Below are positions 8,474 through 16,787 of a stretch of 64,000 nt of DNA, piece after piece. The notes beneath the pieces are model-generated. The model was not told where the DNA came from. It saw nothing but the letters and a program-made list of their open reading frames with translations, and made no database searches. The number at the start of each line of letters is the position of its first letter. The first letter of the stretch is position 1. The stretch is from the NCBI GenBank assembly GCA_020428315.1, contig JAGQNA010000002.1:1-64000 (forward strand), read 5' to 3'. Source of the DNA: Candidatus Saccharimonadota bacterium (lineage in GTDB: Bacteria; Patescibacteriota; Saccharimonadia; Saccharimonadales; Saccharimonadaceae). Made by a program: the position numbers and the translations under genes.

Positions 8474-8730
8474 CAATTCAAAACAGAAACCTCGAGACCA
8501 CCAATCTGGTAGTGAGCAATGGGCATGCGGTACCATAGAAATATCCGTAGCACATAACTAAACACCTCCCAAAACTCCACCTCACACACATAAGTCTCTC
8601 AAATTGCTATATATCGACGACAATGTTGTCGCATAGCATGTAACTTATATAAAAACAAACAAAAACTGAAAAACAAACAAGCTCGCTATCAGTTTGGTGA
8701 TCTCGAATAGATAGAATATACTATCTATAA
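8474..8730 (+). other. 257-bp gap between mraZ and rsmH
   Basis: No ORF is seen. The stretch is C- and A-rich and G-poor in the middle (repeated CTCC/CACA). It holds an imperfect dyad CGACAA-TG-TTGTCG near 8616-8630, and ends with the rsmH promoter. No terminator T-run follows the dyads. Confidence 0.5.
8694..8722 (+). promoter_or_regulatory. Leaderless rsmH promoter with a dyad over the -10
   Basis: TTGGTG (8694-8699), 17 bp, TATACT (8717-8722), then 8 nt to the ATG at 8731. A perfect 8-bp inverted repeat ATAGATAG (8707-8714) / CTATCTAT (8721-8728) encloses the -10, a possible operator. Confidence 0.7.
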
Positions 8731-9624
8731 ATGAGTATTAAAGAACATCCACCACGAGTTCATGAACCAGTTCTGTTGCAATCTATACTTGACACTGTGA
8801 AGCCAAGCCAGGGTGAGAGCTATCTTGATCTTACTGCAGGTTATGGCGGACATGCCAAAAGTATATTTAGCATTACTGGTAACTACAGGGACTCAGTTCT
8901 AGTCGATCGAGACGCTAACACGTATCGGTATTTACAGAAGTTTACTCAATATGGTACTGAGATAATTCAATCTGATTTCGTAACTGCCTGTACGCAGTTA
9001 ATCGAAGCAGGGAGGCATTTCAATATCATATTAGCGGATTTGGGGGTGTCGTCACCACAGCTTGATAGAGCTGAGCGAGGTTTTTCTTTTATGAACGACG
9101 GTCCGTTAGACATGCGGATGGATCAATCGACAGGGAAAACTGCAGCCGATATAGTGAATTGCTATAGTCAAATAGAGCTAGAGCAATTGATTGTACGCTA
9201 CGGTGAAGAGCCGCGTGCAGTTGCCAGAAGAATTGCTAGAGCAATTTTAGAAGGTAGACCGTACGCGAGAACATCGGAGTTAGCAAATGTTATCAAGCAA
9301 GCAGCTCGTAGAGGAAGAACAAAAATTCATCCTGCTACACGCACCTTTCAAGCACTGAGGATCGAGATTAACGACGAGCTTCACCAGGTAGAAGAAATGC
9401 TGGCTCTATTAACAGAGTTACTACTGCCCGGCGGAAGAGCCGCTGTAATCAGTTTCCATAGTCTAGAGGATAGACTTGTTAAGACTTCATTTTCAGAACA
9501 AGTTGAGAATGGATATGAGGCTGAGCTTGAAGTTCTAACGAAGAAACCAATTCTAGGTGCAGATCAAGATGTTCACAATCCGCGCGCGAGAAGTGCTAAA
9601 CTCCGCGTAGCACGAAAAAAATAA
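8731..9624 (+). CDS. rsmH: 16S rRNA (cytosine(1402)-N(4))-methyltransferase RsmH
   Basis: RsmH methylates N4 of C1402 in the decoding centre of 16S rRNA using S-adenosylmethionine. The family marks are HEPVLLQSIL, the SAM loop LDLTAGYGGHA (about residues 33-43), DLGVSSPQLD, ERGFSFMNDGPLDMRMD, ATRTFQALRIEIN and VISFHSLEDRLVK. At 297 aa the size is standard. It is the usual second gene of the dcw cluster, here with a separate leaderless promoter. Confidence 0.96.
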   Translation: MSIKEHPPRVHEPVLLQSILDTVKPSQGESYLDLTAGYGGHAKSIFSITGNYRDSVLVDRDANTYRYLQKFTQYGTEIIQSDFVTACTQLIEAGRHFNIILADLGVSSPQLDRAERGFSFMNDGPLDMRMDQSTGKTAADIVNCYSQIELEQLIVRYGEEPRAVARRIARAILEGRPYARTSELANVIKQAARRGRTKIHPATRTFQALRIEINDELHQVEEMLALLTELLLPGGRAAVISFHSLEDRLVKTSFSEQVENGYEAELEVLTKKPILGADQDVHNPRARSAKLRVARKK

Positions 9625-9644
9625 ACACAAAGAAAGGGGACAGA

Positions 9645-9710
9645 ATGCCAGTACACATTCCAGTCCAGAATCAATCAACTGAAACGAAAGTAACCGTTCG
9701 TTTTAAGTAG
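9645..9710 (+). CDS. 21-codon ORF between rsmH and ftsL
   Basis: A short frame (MPVHIPVQNQ... to TAG at 9708) is preceded by the strongest Shine-Dalgarno of the area, AAAGGGGA, 4-5 nt before the ATG. A strong terminator follows 8 nt after its stop. The position and ribosome site suggest real translation, either a small peptide or a leader whose translation affects read-through into ftsL. No homolog is known to me. Confidence 0.5.
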   Translation: MPVHIPVQNQSTETKVTVRFK

Positions 9711-9718
9711 ATTGAATC

Positions 9719-9749
9719 AAGCAGTAGAGGCTTAGCCTCTACTGCTTTT
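9719..9749 (+). terminator. Rho-independent terminator before ftsL
   Basis: AAGCAGTAGAGGC (9719-9731), loop TTA, GCCTCTACTGCTT (9735-9747), then further T. The 13-bp stem is perfect. It lies inside the dcw cluster, so it must be partial, regulated, or bypassed by a promoter right before ftsL. Confidence 0.85.
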
Positions 9750-9777
9750 AACGAAAATAAAAATAAAAAACATCATT

Positions 9778-10125
9778 ATGAGACATCAATACAGACACAA
9801 TACTATTAATAATCATCAGAAAAACTGGGGCAGAAATCGTAATACCGTCGCATTTGCCTCGACTGTAAAACTTGGACCAATCATGCACACGGTGTTAGTC
9901 GCTTTGATGATTACAGTTCTTGGTCTTATATATCTTACCCAAGCTACCAAGGCCTATGGGTATGACTATGAGGCTAGAGATATAGACACTAAGATTCAGG
10001 AAATATCTGCAAAAAAGACTGACTTGGAAGTCGAAAACGCACGGCTTACAGCACTTAAATCAATCGAAAACAGTGATGTTGCAAAAGCTATGGTTTCGCC
10101 CAAAGACGTTCAGTCGATAAGATAA
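9778..10125 (+). CDS. ftsL: FtsL-like division protein
   Basis: The protein has a basic N-terminus, one membrane helix at about residues 35-55, and then a short extracytoplasmic coiled-coil part (TKIQEISAKKTDLEVENARL). At 115 aa it has FtsL size and sits exactly where FtsL is expected, between rsmH and ftsI. FtsL ties FtsB/FtsQ to the FtsW-FtsI synthase. Sequence alone would not prove it; context does. Confidence 0.75.
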   Translation: MRHQYRHNTINNHQKNWGRNRNTVAFASTVKLGPIMHTVLVALMITVLGLIYLTQATKAYGYDYEARDIDTKIQEISAKKTDLEVENARLTALKSIENSDVAKAMVSPKDVQSIR

Positions 10126-10129
10126 TAAC

Positions 10130-11878
10130 ATGACTAAGATGAATACATCACATAAAAGAATACTGACTCTTAAGATAGTCTTATTTTTTGTGATGGCTAT
10201 TTTTGTAGTTCGTCTATTTTATATACAAATTATTCAACATGACAACTACGTTGCACAAGCTAGTCAGGAGCAGGTCAAGAAATTGGTAGTGCCGGCAAAA
10301 AGAGGTGAGATTTATGCTCTTTCCGACGGTCAGCCAGTAAAACTAGTAATGAATGAGACTGTATTTACTGTATTTGCGGATCCTAGTGAAGTTACTGAAC
10401 CAGACGCAGTTGCCAAGGCTGTCAAGGAAATTGCAGGCGGTTCTGCTGTAGAAAATTTGTCAGAAAAAATACGTGAAACAAATCGCTATCAAGTCTTAGC
10501 GAAGTCGGTGTCTCGCCAGCAGGCACAGTTGCTAAAGAAGAAAAATCTAAAAGGAGTTGGTTTCCAGGAAATAGTCCAACGAGTATACCCAGAAGGTAAA
10601 CTGGCAGGGCAGTCGTTGGGCTTTGTAAATAATGAAGGCCGTGGCCAATATGGTGTTGAGGGCTATATGGATAAGCAGCTTGCGGGAAAAGATGGTATAC
10701 TTCAGTCTGTTACCGATGTTAGAAATGTACCACTTACAATTGGTGAGAACAATGTTCGTCAACCTGCTGTCGACGGTACAAACATAGTTCTTACAATCGA
10801 TAGAAATATACAATCGTATACTGAGCGGGCACTATCGCGATGGGCTAGAAAAATCGGAGCGACTAACGGGAGTATTATTGTAATGGATCCACAAAATGGA
10901 CAGGTACTTTCAATGGCTAATATTCCAAATTATAACCCTGCAGACTACAGTAATGTACCTAACGCCAGTGTGTACAATAATGCAGTGGTTTCAGCTCCAT
11001 ATGAACCTGGATCAGTAATCAAAACATTTACAGTCGCAACGGGTATAGATCGTGGTGTTATTAATGCAAACTCTACCTACGTGAATACAGACTCAATTCA
11101 GGTTGCTGACAGAACAATACATAATGCAAGTCGTGGTCAGACAGGTACTATAACGATGCAGCATGCGCTTAATTGGTCACTAAATACGGGTATGGTTACA
11201 ATCGGTGAAAGACTTGGAAATGGTAGTGAAATTAATTTGAATGCTCGTAAGACAATATATGATTATTTACATAATAAATTTAGACTTGGTGAAAAAACTG
11301 GTATTGAATTGGCAGGCGAGGAGCAGGGTAAGATAATATCTCCAGATAACGTACAGGGGAATGCAGTTCGATATTCAAACATGACATTCGGGCAGGGTAT
11401 GAATCCAACAATGGTACAAGTAGCAGCTGGCTTTTCTTCTATCGTTAATGGGGGTGAGTACTATAAGCCAACGGTTATTGCAGGTGAAATTGACAAAGAT
11501 GGTGATTTTAAGCCGAAAGAACCGCCAAAGCCAACACATCGGACAATATCAAAATCGGCTTCTAAGCAAGCAAAGCAGATGATACATAATGCACGGGCGG
11601 CATTCTATAGTCGGGTTGATAAGCCGGGATATGATATTGGTGGCAAGACGGGTACCTCAGAAACACTGATAAACGGTCGATATACAGACAATCAGACAGT
11701 CGGTACCTATCTTGGCTATGGTGGTGATTCTATACCACGATATGTCATAATGGTACAGGTATCTGCATCAGGAAGGTATTTTGGTGGCAACACCGAGGTC
11801 TTACCAATTTTTACAGACATATCGAACTGGATGATTGATTATAAGAAACTACAACCAAAAGGAGAGAGTGAACGATGA
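10130..11878 (+). CDS. ftsI: Penicillin-binding protein 2 / FtsI transpeptidase
   Basis: This class B PBP cross-links septal peptidoglycan. A cytoplasmic N-terminus and membrane helix (about residues 11-35) are followed by the pedestal domain and the transpeptidase with SVIK (S295, K298), SLN (S350-N352) and KTG (506-508). There is no PASTA domain. It starts 4 nt after ftsL. The 582-aa length is ordinary. Its stop overlaps the start of mraY by 4 nt (ATGA). Confidence 0.95.
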   Translation: MTKMNTSHKRILTLKIVLFFVMAIFVVRLFYIQIIQHDNYVAQASQEQVKKLVVPAKRGEIYALSDGQPVKLVMNETVFTVFADPSEVTEPDAVAKAVKEIAGGSAVENLSEKIRETNRYQVLAKSVSRQQAQLLKKKNLKGVGFQEIVQRVYPEGKLAGQSLGFVNNEGRGQYGVEGYMDKQLAGKDGILQSVTDVRNVPLTIGENNVRQPAVDGTNIVLTIDRNIQSYTERALSRWARKIGATNGSIIVMDPQNGQVLSMANIPNYNPADYSNVPNASVYNNAVVSAPYEPGSVIKTFTVATGIDRGVINANSTYVNTDSIQVADRTIHNASRGQTGTITMQHALNWSLNTGMVTIGERLGNGSEINLNARKTIYDYLHNKFRLGEKTGIELAGEEQGKIISPDNVQGNAVRYSNMTFGQGMNPTMVQVAAGFSSIVNGGEYYKPTVIAGEIDKDGDFKPKEPPKPTHRTISKSASKQAKQMIHNARAAFYSRVDKPGYDIGGKTGTSETLINGRYTDNQTVGTYLGYGGDSIPRYVIMVQVSASGRYFGGNTEVLPIFTDISNWMIDYKKLQPKGESER

Positions 11879-12918
11879 GCGTAGTAAACCTATCCCATGA
11901 AGCTTTGGTTGATCCTCTGATTCATATGGCTGTGCTTGGTAGCCTGTCCTTTTTAGTTGCAATGGCACTTACTCCTATTTATACCTATCTCGCATATCGA
12001 TACAAGTTCTGGAAAAAGCAGCGAACTACCAGCACTACCGGCGAGGCTCTACAAGTATTTACTAAATTACATGCAAAAAAATTTACAAGATCAATTCCTA
12101 CTATGGCAGGTGCAATTAGCGTAATCGCAATAATAATCGTAACTCTAGTATTTAATTTAGATCGAGGAGAGACGTGGCTACCTCTAGCTGCGTTAATCGG
12201 TGGTGCATTTGTTGGTATCCTTGACGATATAATAAACATTCGTGGTAATGGTCATGGTGTTGCGGGTCTTCGTTCAAGTATTAAATTTCTAATGATTGTT
12301 GGGATCGGTGTCGTACTGGGGTGGTTCTTTTATGAAAAGCTTGGATTCACGACAATAATGGTGCCATTTGTAGGTACATTTGATATCTCTTACTGGATTA
12401 TTCCGCTATTTGCATTTGTTGTTACAGCAACCGGAAACGCTGTAAATATAAGTGATGGGTTAGATGGATTGGCTGGAGGACTGCTAGTTGCTAGCTTTTC
12501 GGCATTTGGATTAATTGCTGTACTGCAGGGTCTACCAATGCTCGCAGCATTTTGTACTACAGTAGTTGGGGTTCTTCTTAGCTATCTTTGGTTTAATATC
12601 TATCCGGCTCGATTCTTTATGGGTGATGTTGGCAGTTTTGCGTTTGGTGTTTCGCTCGGTGTGGTTGCCATGTTGACAAACTCATTACTGCTTTTGCCAG
12701 TTATAGGTGGATTATTTGTTCTTGAGGCTGGCTCGAGCTTACTGCAGATTTTATCAAAGAAGTTATTTAAGAAGAAAATATTCATTTCTGCACCGATTCA
12801 TCATCATTTTGAAGCCATAGGTTGGCCAGAGACAAAGGTAACTATGAGATTCTGGGTTATAAGCTTCGTGCTCGCTTTTTTCGGTGTGATACTTGCACTG
12901 GCTGGAGGACATGTATAA
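11875..12918 (+). CDS. mraY: Phospho-N-acetylmuramoyl-pentapeptide transferase MraY
   Basis: MraY makes lipid I on the inner face of the membrane from UDP-MurNAc-pentapeptide and undecaprenyl phosphate. The multi-pass protein carries GILDDIINIRGN, NAVNISDGLDGLAGG, FMGDVGSFAFG and the MraY-specific APIHHHFEAIGWPE. At 347 aa it is standard. It is translationally coupled to ftsI and abuts ftsW with no gap. Confidence 0.95.
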   Translation: MSVVNLSHEALVDPLIHMAVLGSLSFLVAMALTPIYTYLAYRYKFWKKQRTTSTTGEALQVFTKLHAKKFTRSIPTMAGAISVIAIIIVTLVFNLDRGETWLPLAALIGGAFVGILDDIINIRGNGHGVAGLRSSIKFLMIVGIGVVLGWFFYEKLGFTTIMVPFVGTFDISYWIIPLFAFVVTATGNAVNISDGLDGLAGGLLVASFSAFGLIAVLQGLPMLAAFCTTVVGVLLSYLWFNIYPARFFMGDVGSFAFGVSLGVVAMLTNSLLLLPVIGGLFVLEAGSSLLQILSKKLFKKKIFISAPIHHHFEAIGWPETKVTMRFWVISFVLAFFGVILALAGGHV

Positions 12919-14214
12919 ATGGAACGACGACTCAGGAGTAATGCTCAATCTAATGATAATCAGTCTAGGGCCCGTCGACATCGTCCAGACTATTTAATCT
13001 TATTGTGCATGGGCCTACTTATGATGCTTGGACTGGTCGTAATGTATGCAATTGGACCACAAAGAGCGCAGGTTTTAAATAGCGCATTTGGATCGGATAA
13101 TTACGATAGTTCATATTTTTTTGTTAAGCAGCTAATTAGCCTAGTAATGGCAATTACTGTCTTTTTCATAGTTTACATGACACCCTTTAGTTTAATCAGA
13201 AAACATGCAAAAAAATTGCTCATAATTGCGATATTTGCATGTATTTTGCTTACAATCGGCGGATTCATTGGGCTCGGGATTGTACAGTGTTCATTAGGTG
13301 CGTGTAGGTGGTTTGACCTGGGGCCGCTTGGAAGCCTACAGCCTGCTGAATTACTAAAACTAGGACTATTGTTGTTCGTCGCAGTATTACTTGGGTCAAG
13401 GTACCGGACAGGGGACGTTGACGATAGAAGTATGACTCTTGTGCCAATTGGGGTGCTAATTATTATAGCTGCAGTGCTCGTGATATTCTTTCAGAAGGAT
13501 ATGGGTACAGGGATTTCAATACTTGCGATAGTCGCTACTATGCTTTTTGTTGTCGGGCTTGATTGGAAAATAGGAGCTATGATTATTGCTGCTATGCTAG
13601 CGCTGGGCGTTATGTTTATTTTAATTGCGCCACATAGATTAGCGCGCATTGAGGCATTTGTAGCAGGCGACCAAATTAGTACAAGCGACCCAGAGACCTA
13701 TCATATTGCACAAGCAATGATAGCAATTGGAAGCGGGGGATTGTTTGGCCTTGGTATTGGGGATAGTGTGCAGGCGACCGGCTATTTACCCGAAGCAATC
13801 AATGACTCTGTATTCGCGATTATGGGTGAAACATTTGGATTTGTAGGCTTGGTGATAGTGATTAGCCTATTCCTGACATTACTGGTCAGGATAATAAAAG
13901 TATCAGACCATTTACCAGACATGACGCAAAGATTGGTTGTTGCCGGTGTTTTTGGCTGGATGACGGCACATGTAGTATTGAATATTGCAGCTATGACTGG
14001 TGTGATGCCATTGACAGGCATAACCTTGCCGTTACTTAGTTTTGGCGGCACTAGTATGGTTTTTGTCGCGGCTGGCCTCGGCCTAGTATTTCAATTGTCA
14101 CAGTATACTGTTAGTAGTAATGAGTTAGCAACGGAAGGAGTGGGATATGAAAATTCTCGCAATCGGCGGCGGGTCAGGCGGACACGTAATGCCTATAGTG
14201 GCCGTACTTCTTGA
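12919..14214 (+). CDS. ftsW: Septal peptidoglycan polymerase FtsW
   Basis: A SEDS-family glycosyltransferase with about ten membrane helices. Marks are LQPAELLKLGLLLF, FFQKDMGTGISIL, the extracellular loop ending in LPEAINDSVFAIMGE, and GITLPLLSFGGTSM. It polymerises lipid II together with FtsI. The C-terminal arginine-rich tail overlaps the start of murG by 68 nt in another frame, which is a long overlap. Confidence 0.95.
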   Translation: MERRLRSNAQSNDNQSRARRHRPDYLILLCMGLLMMLGLVVMYAIGPQRAQVLNSAFGSDNYDSSYFFVKQLISLVMAITVFFIVYMTPFSLIRKHAKKLLIIAIFACILLTIGGFIGLGIVQCSLGACRWFDLGPLGSLQPAELLKLGLLLFVAVLLGSRYRTGDVDDRSMTLVPIGVLIIIAAVLVIFFQKDMGTGISILAIVATMLFVVGLDWKIGAMIIAAMLALGVMFILIAPHRLARIEAFVAGDQISTSDPETYHIAQAMIAIGSGGLFGLGIGDSVQATGYLPEAINDSVFAIMGETFGFVGLVIVISLFLTLLVRIIKVSDHLPDMTQRLVVAGVFGWMTAHVVLNIAAMTGVMPLTGITLPLLSFGGTSMVFVAAGLGLVFQLSQYTVSSNELATEGVGYENSRNRRRVRRTRNAYSGRTS

Positions 14215-15319
14215 AGTTAGGTTGACTAGTCCTGATGCAGAAATTCAAGTTTGGAGTGATGCCAAGTTCTTCGATCGTACCAGAGAAAGTGTATCCAGTG
14301 TCAATCCGGATATTATTGTAAAGCAGATAGTATCGGGTAAATTACGTCGGTATTATGATGTGCCACTATGGAAGCAACTCCTACGTTTTAGAACGATAGT
14401 ATTACCAAATATGTTAGATCTATTTAAGGTTGCTATTGGCATACTTCAGAGTATTTTTCGACTAATTATCTGGAGGCCAGATGTAGTATTTTGCAAGGGC
14501 GGCTTTGTTAGCTTACCAGTTGGTATTGCATCAAGAGTATTGCGTATTCCTGTAGTTTTGCATGATTCTGATGCTCATCCTGGTTTAGCCAATAAGATTT
14601 TAGCAAACTGGGCCAGTAAGATAGGAACCGGTGCAAGCATAGAGCACTATCCATATCCAAAAGACAAGACTAGGTACGTTGGCATACCGATAAGCAGAGA
14701 GTATAGACTATATACCGACAATGAGCGTAAGGAAATAAAAGTTAAGCTGGGAATACCAACTAATAAGCCACTAGTTGTAATCACTGGTGGTGGATTAGGA
14801 GCTAAGCCAATAAATGATGCTTCAGTAGCTATTATTGAGGACTTACTTAAGATAGCAAATGTAATTTTGATTTCTGGTAATTATCAATATAGTGAGTTAA
14901 AAAACAAACTTGCAAGATATAGTCATACAAAAAAAATTAAACTGTATGCATTTCTAGGAGAAACTATGCCGGCTACATTGTCGGCCGCTGACGTGGTTGT
15001 CTCACGCGCTGGTGCAACTACTCTACTAGAGCTATCGACACTCGGTAAGCCCACAGTTCTAGTACCGAACCCAAACCTGCCAGGCGGCCACCAAACAAAG
15101 AACGCACAGTCGTTTATAGACAGCAGTGCAGTTGTATCGATAGATGAGTATGAGCTTGAGGAGGATGCAACGCTACTATTTGAAGCAATACAGAGTATAA
15201 TAACAGATGCCAATCTGAGTAAAAGTCTAAGTAAAAAGATTCAGCATTTTGCGAAGCCAGACGCCGCCAAACAGATGGCCAGTATGATTATGGCTTTCTC
15301 GAAAAAAGGTAAGAAGTAA
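14147..15319 (+). CDS. murG: UDP-GlcNAc transferase MurG
   Basis: MurG converts lipid I to lipid II. The N-terminal glycine loop is AIGGGSGGHVMP, and the C-terminal GT-B domain has GGGLGAKPIND, SRAGATTLLELSTLGKP and NPNLPGGHQTKNA. The start is fixed by a strong Shine-Dalgarno (GGAAGGAG) about 7 nt before the ATG, although this places 68 nt inside ftsW. Length 390 aa is slightly long, with a longer first domain. Confidence 0.95.
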   Translation: MKILAIGGGSGGHVMPIVAVLLEVRLTSPDAEIQVWSDAKFFDRTRESVSSVNPDIIVKQIVSGKLRRYYDVPLWKQLLRFRTIVLPNMLDLFKVAIGILQSIFRLIIWRPDVVFCKGGFVSLPVGIASRVLRIPVVLHDSDAHPGLANKILANWASKIGTGASIEHYPYPKDKTRYVGIPISREYRLYTDNERKEIKVKLGIPTNKPLVVITGGGLGAKPINDASVAIIEDLLKIANVILISGNYQYSELKNKLARYSHTKKIKLYAFLGETMPATLSAADVVVSRAGATTLLELSTLGKPTVLVPNPNLPGGHQTKNAQSFIDSSAVVSIDEYELEEDATLLFEAIQSIITDANLSKSLSKKIQHFAKPDAAKQMASMIMAFSKKGKK

Positions 15320-15320
15320 T

Positions 15321-16220
15321 ATGAACACACGTAGAAGAAGTAGTAGCCCAACTAAAGATTCTAAGCAGAGCAATACACGAGTATTTAGACGGAACAGAAC
15401 AATCACTGGAAGTACGTCAAACCGTGTGTCTAGCTCGAATGAATTGAATGCTTCGATTTTATCTCCGAGAGCGCATGCACATAATTTAACAAAAACACGC
15501 AAGAAGCTTAGCTTTTATCTTTTGATCGTCATATTTGTTTCGCTGGGTATTTACTTGGTTGTAAGTCAATATATTTCAAAGATAGTAGTGGGCCCTCCTG
15601 CTGGGGCCAGTTTGACGATTGAACAGGCAGGCCGGTATCAGCAAAGAATCGAATCATATTTAAACAGTCGTCCACTTGAAAGATTCTATCCTAACCTATC
15701 TAAGGTCGGTTTGGAAGACTACGTTTCACAGCAGTATCCGGAGGTTAAGCAGCTAGATATCGAATTGACTGGGGAGCTAGGAAAAGCTCAGTTTAAGCCG
15801 GTATTTCGTCAGCCTGTCGCACGCTGGATAATTGATGGTAAGCAATTATATGTTGATGAAACAGGGGTAGTCTTTTCGTACAATGGACTTAGTAAGCCAG
15901 CAATGGAAATTATAGACGAAAATAGTAACTCTGAGAGTACTGTAGGTGCAAGTGAGCGGTTGTTGCAATTTGTTGGTACTACTGTCGGTGCCATGAATCA
16001 ATATGGCCTAACAGTTACTAGTGTGAAAATTCCACTATTGTCAGCTCGTCAATTAGTGGTAAAAGTGAAATCTGTTCCTTATGAAATAAAAATGTATATT
16101 GGCAGACCAGCAGGGGAGCAGGCGGAAGATGCACACAGAGTTGTTAAATATATTGGAAACAATAAAAAGTCTCCGAAATATATAGATGTTAGAACAAAAC
16201 AGAGAGCCTATTATAGATAG
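15321..16220 (+). CDS. ftsQ: FtsQ/DivIB-like division protein
   Basis: A basic Ser/Thr/Arg-rich cytoplasmic N-terminus of about 60 residues is followed by one membrane helix (LLIVIFVSLGIYLVV, residues 69-84) and an extracytoplasmic region with a POTRA-like part (VGLEDYVSQQYPEVKQLDIE). It begins 1 nt after murG. The role in stabilising FtsL-FtsB and the synthase is inferred from context. It is the last dcw gene here; ftsA and ftsZ do not follow. Confidence 0.75.
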   Translation: MNTRRRSSSPTKDSKQSNTRVFRRNRTITGSTSNRVSSSNELNASILSPRAHAHNLTKTRKKLSFYLLIVIFVSLGIYLVVSQYISKIVVGPPAGASLTIEQAGRYQQRIESYLNSRPLERFYPNLSKVGLEDYVSQQYPEVKQLDIELTGELGKAQFKPVFRQPVARWIIDGKQLYVDETGVVFSYNGLSKPAMEIIDENSNSESTVGASERLLQFVGTTVGAMNQYGLTVTSVKIPLLSARQLVVKVKSVPYEIKMYIGRPAGEQAEDAHRVVKYIGNNKKSPKYIDVRTKQRAYYR

Positions 16221-16787
16221 GGAGTACCTTCTCTACCGCTATGGCTATGTTCTATTTCTGTTCGTTCTATGTATTTGATTAAAAACTATATAAATACATA
16301 AATTATTAAAAAAGCAAATCATATTAATAACGGAGTAGGAGAGTGGGGGAACATAAAATCTAAAAAAAGCAAATATTGAAATATAATACTGACTAGCTGT
16401 GGACAAGTTTACAATGCTACTTGTGTAGTCTCGAATATTCAATTGCGTTGAACCAAATAACAAGTATCAAGTAAATATTTACATGCCTATATAGGTGTAA
16501 TTGTGCTTACATGTAAACGATACCCTACCTATACATGATATTCAGGTAGTACATCTATCATTCATTAGCCAGTATATTCAATGACGTAAAAGATATATTG
16601 TGCGACGTATAATTTATCTTTCAAAAAGTGCCCTGTCTTTGCTGAGCATAATTATATTTTTACTGGTTTGCGTAGGTTTGGATCAATGATCCCCCGCCCC
16701 TAGGGTGTAATTTCGGATACATGGGCCCTATACTTGGTTTACTTTTATATGTAGCACCTAGACTACATTATATTAGCTAAGTTCTAT
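16221..16787. other. 567-bp AT-rich gene-free region between convergent genes
   Basis: No convincing ORF, tRNA or terminator was found. It contains several short perfect palindromes: GTAAATATTTAC, CCTATATAGG, TTACATGTAA, and GGATC-AAT-GATCC (near 16679). One DnaA-box-like TGTGGACAA occurs near 16400, but it is alone. Confidence 0.5.

Noticed and set aside
16390-16410. Replication origin suggested by a DnaA-like box (TGTGGACAA) in the 567-bp gap
   Set aside because: Only one imperfect box, no dnaA or dnaN nearby and no AT-rich 13-mer set. Another single box-like TGTGGAAAA near 7970 is also isolated.
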